DNA of 64,000 nucleotides from assembly GCA_002382325.1 (NCBI GenBank), contig DGAG01000008.1, positions 58,294 through 122,293 on the forward strand, written 5' to 3'. Made by a program: the position numbers and the translations under genes. The notes below the pieces were generated by a model. The model worked only from the letters and a program-made list of their open reading frames with translations, was not told the DNA's origin and made no database searches. This DNA comes from Epsilonproteobacteria bacterium UBA4036 (lineage in GTDB: Bacteria; Campylobacterota; Campylobacteria; Campylobacterales; Arcobacteraceae). This document shows, piece by piece, positions 63,282 to 64,000 of the stretch (the first letter of the stretch is position 1; every line of letters begins with the position of its first letter).

Positions 63282-64000
63282 TTGAATGACATAAAAACCC
63301 CTCTTCTTTGTGCTTTTAAATATATGTTAGACTTCTATTATGGCGAAGTCAATATCGATACTATTTTAAATTTAGATGCTGTTAAAGATGGGGAATTTAA
63401 CAAAGCCTCTATCTTTATCGTTTGCGATCAAATTGGTCTTATTGCTCTTGAAAAAGAGATGAGTGCTCAAAATATTCCCAATCATTTTTTACCCTGTATT
63501 ATTTTTGATGAAAATGATACTCCTTTAATTTATCAAAAAAATATAGCCAACAAAAAAATTGAACTGTTCAATGCCAAAGAAGAAAAAAGATTTGAAATTG
63601 AATTTAATGAATTAAATCATTATAAAAAAGCGCTTTTAATTTTCAGAGAAGAGAACAAAAAAAAACTACTTGATAAAGTTTCCAATAATAATTGGTTTTG
63701 GGAACCCGTTAAATCATTTTGGAAATCATACATAGAAGTAGGTATTTTAACTTTTTTTATTAATTTATTTGCCCTATTTACTCCTTTGTTTATCATGACT
63801 GTTTATGACAGAGTTGTACCTAATGAAGCCTATGAAACACTTTTTGTTTTAAGTTTTGGCTTGATTATTGTATTGATTTTTGAATTGGTTTTTAAAAGTG
63901 TACGAAATCACATCATTGATAAAACAGGGAAAAAACTCTCTTTGTATTTAGAAGAGGATTTAATGAAACGTGTTTTAACATTGCAATCACAATACGATAC
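63282..64000 (+). CDS. Type I secretion ABC transporter (LapB/HlyB type), N-terminal part
   Basis: This open frame runs past the window end; 239 codons are visible. Residues about 1-125 look like a C39-like domain without a clear protease site (PLLCAFKYMLDFYYGEVNID, lacking the upstream Gln). Then comes the membrane domain opening LFALFTPLFIMTVYDRVVPN followed by ETLFVLSFG, a sequence typical of RTX-type transporters such as LapB and HlyB. I chose a TTG start because GAGG lies 6 bases upstream; an in-frame ATG at 63270 overlaps that site and has no ribosome binding site of its own. The ATPase domain and the membrane fusion protein gene would lie beyond 64000. It is divergent from the Cache-to-RTX run. 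Confidence 0.85.
   Translation, partial: MNDIKTPLLCAFKYMLDFYYGEVNIDTILNLDAVKDGEFNKASIFIVCDQIGLIALEKEMSAQNIPNHFLPCIIFDENDTPLIYQKNIANKKIELFNAKEEKRFEIEFNELNHYKKALLIFREENKKKLLDKVSNNNWFWEPVKSFWKSYIEVGILTFFINLFALFTPLFIMTVYDRVVPNEAYETLFVLSFGLIIVLIFELVFKSVRNHIIDKTGKKLSLYLEEDLMKRVLTLQSQYD

Overview
The window reads as a stretch of chromosome from a low-GC member of the Campylobacterota, most likely an Arcobacter-group bacterium. This rests on the strong AT bias, a remote CheZ type next to CheY, an HP0958-type zinc-ribbon gene between waaA and a Nif3-family gene followed by glyQ (the order known from Helicobacter), a U32 peptidase and Cache-type chemoreceptors. Genes are tightly packed. No gene-free stretch exceeds 300 bases, and I see no tRNA, rRNA, CRISPR array or insertion sequence.

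Region 1 (1-6913) is flagellar and chemotactic. On the minus strand, cheY, cheZ, an flgF-type rod gene, flgB, fliF and the start of fliG form one run. Facing away on the plus strand are flgG and two genes of unknown function, one highly charged and one a membrane protein with a SPOR-like tail. Region 2 (6924-17168) is minus-strand housekeeping: rpsP, khpA and rimM; ffh; then a run with a U32 peptidase, a GT9-like protein, purE, a glutaredoxin, glyQ, Nif3, an HP0958-like protein, waaA and an RluA-type pseudouridine synthase. Region 3 (17276-20269) is a self-contained transcription unit for a large chemoreceptor with tandem Cache domains, a zinc-binding CZB domain and a CheR-docking tail. Region 4 (20387-25661) runs sapC-like, a TPR-glycosyltransferase, a small secreted SPOR-like protein, nadK and recN.

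Region 5 (25740-64000) is the remarkable part. It holds a single 27-kb gene for an 8,997-residue RTX surface protein and, upstream on the same strand, eight genes that appear to serve it. In transcription order these are a Cache sensor with no output domain, a MotA/TolQ/ExbB-type channel, a MotB/OmpA-type partner with a membrane aspartate, a TolC-type outer membrane channel carrying three SPOR-like modules, a LapD-like degenerate GGDEF-EAL receptor, a lipoprotein, a Sel1-repeat protein and an FkbM methyltransferase. Divergently, the type I secretion ABC transporter starts at 63282 and runs off the window.

The layout combines elements known separately: the Salmonella SiiAB proton channel that serves SiiE, and the Lap system in which LapD senses cyclic di-GMP. 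No LapG protease and no membrane fusion protein is visible in the window. The flanking TPR-glycosyltransferase, SapC-like protein and FkbM methyltransferase may modify or anchor the giant protein; that is inference. All functions are read from sequence alone.
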